A stretch of DNA of 64,000 bases from Paenibacillus sp. 1_12 (GTDB lineage: Bacteria; Bacillota; Bacilli; Paenibacillales; NBRC-103111): assembly GCF_900114475.1 (NCBI RefSeq), contig NZ_FOTE01000011.1, positions 124,001 to 188,000 of the forward strand, read 5' to 3'. Made by a program: the position numbers and the translations under genes. The notes beneath the pieces are model-generated. The model was given only the letters and a program-made list of their open reading frames with translations, made no database searches and was not told where the DNA came from. Positions 63,419 through 64,000 of the stretch are shown here, one piece after another; within the stretch, counting starts at the first letter, position 1, and every line of letters begins with the position of its first letter.

Positions 63419-64000
63419 GTGCTTGAGGTAAAACAGGTCAGCAAATTGTATGAGAACCAAAGAGGGGTCCACAGCATCGACTTTTCCATGAACCGCGGTG
63501 AAATTGTCGGTTTTCTGGGACCGAACGGGGCAGGAAAAACGACGACCATGCGGATGATTACCGGCTATTTGAATCCGACTCATGGATCGATCGCGATTGA
63601 CGGTTTATCGATGGCTGATCATCCGAAGAAAGCCCGGCAAAAGATCGGTTATTTGCCGGAAACGCCGCCGTTGTACCCGGAAATGTCGGTACAGTCGTAT
63701 TTGCAATTTATTGCCGATCTTCGCGGGATTCCTGTGAAGCAGCAAAAACATCGCATTGGTGAGGTCATCGAGCGGCTTGGCTTACAGGGGCGGGAGCGTC
63801 AGATCATGCGCAGCTTGTCCAAAGGCTATAAGCAGCGGATGGGGCTGGCACAGGCGATTTTGCACAATCCGGATTTATTGATTTTGGATGAACCCACCTC
63901 AGGGCTGGATCCTAAGCAGATTATTGAAATCCGTCAACTCATTCGCGAGCTGGGTGAAAACCATACGGTGCTGCTGAGTACGCATATCCTGCCGGAGATT
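63419..64000 (+). CDS. ABC transporter ATP-binding protein (3' end outside window)
   Basis: The first 194 codons of an ABC ATPase, open to the last base. It starts with GTG at 63419, seven bases after TGGAGG. Walker A is GPNGAGKTTT, the signature is LSKGYKQRMGLAQAIL, Walker B is LLILDEPTSGLDP, and the switch His is in LLSTHILPEI. IGYLPETPPLYPEMSVQSYLQFIADLRGI places it with the GldA/NatA-like exporters of the ABC-2 type, whose permease and auxiliary genes usually follow. Substrate is unknown. Confidence 0.92.
   Translation, partial: MLEVKQVSKLYENQRGVHSIDFSMNRGEIVGFLGPNGAGKTTTMRMITGYLNPTHGSIAIDGLSMADHPKKARQKIGYLPETPPLYPEMSVQSYLQFIADLRGIPVKQQKHRIGEVIERLGLQGRERQIMRSLSKGYKQRMGLAQAILHNPDLLILDEPTSGLDPKQIIEIRQLIRELGENHTVLLSTHILPEI

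Overview
The window looks like a chromosomal segment of a Gram-positive, motile, endospore-forming Bacillales bacterium, most likely Paenibacillus or a close relative. The evidence is the Firmicute-type gene order (flaG-fliD-fliS-csp-hpf-secA-prfB, then ftsE-ftsX-M23 peptidase-ctpB-minJ-like ... uvrB-uvrA), strong AGGAGG-type ribosome binding sites with frequent GTG and TTG starts, a CotD-like spore coat protein and a YitT-family protein. No rRNA, tRNA, CRISPR array or insertion sequence was recognised.

Layout. (1) 1-16987: the end of a flagellin gene, then a flagellar glycosylation island. It holds a helical protein of unknown function, a Maf-type glycosyltransferase, methyltransferases, a FemAB-like acyltransferase, Gfo/Idh oxidoreductase plus aminotransferase, two SpsF-type cytidylyltransferases, and PseB, PseG, PseI and PseC. 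A formyltransferase-fold protein stands where the acetyltransferase PseH would be expected. Most of this block (about 1000-14800) is visibly more AT-rich than the rest. (2) 17067-20133: flaG-fliD-fliS-fliT-like, in which FliD carries an internal 106-residue duplication. (3) 20513-26591: cold shock protein, HPF, SecA, RF2 with its programmed frameshift, and a YitT protein. (4) 26866-35757: the arginine genes argC-J-B-D-F-G-H behind a promoter covered by two tandem ARG boxes; a 685-bp repeat-rich insert separates argJ from argB. (5) 35915-43596: a VanW/G5 protein (minus strand), then ftsE-ftsX, an M23 peptidase, ctpB and a MinJ-like PDZ protein. (6) 43791-50978: motAB (minus strand), uvrB-uvrA and a small membrane protein. 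(7) 51176-52719: a sugar isomerase-like gene and a CotD-like gene. (8) 52977-60294 (minus strand): a Dlt-like operon. (9) 60613-64000: a U32 peptidase and the start of an ABC transporter ATPase.

The most striking region is the minus-strand operon at 52977-60294. In order of transcription it encodes a 1145-residue membrane-anchored FG-GAP/VCBS-repeat protein, an 83-residue carrier protein (DSIG attachment site), a class II aminoacyl-tRNA-synthetase-like amino acid:[carrier protein] ligase, a DltD/SGNH-like membrane protein, a 36-residue DltX-like microprotein, and a DltB-like MBOAT acyltransferase. This has the plan of the D-alanylation (dlt) pathway, but the usual adenylation enzyme DltA is absent and a tRNA-synthetase-derived ligase stands in its place. 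I infer a system that aminoacylates an extracytoplasmic polymer with an amino acid supplied by this ligase. The substrate and amino acid cannot be read from the sequence.
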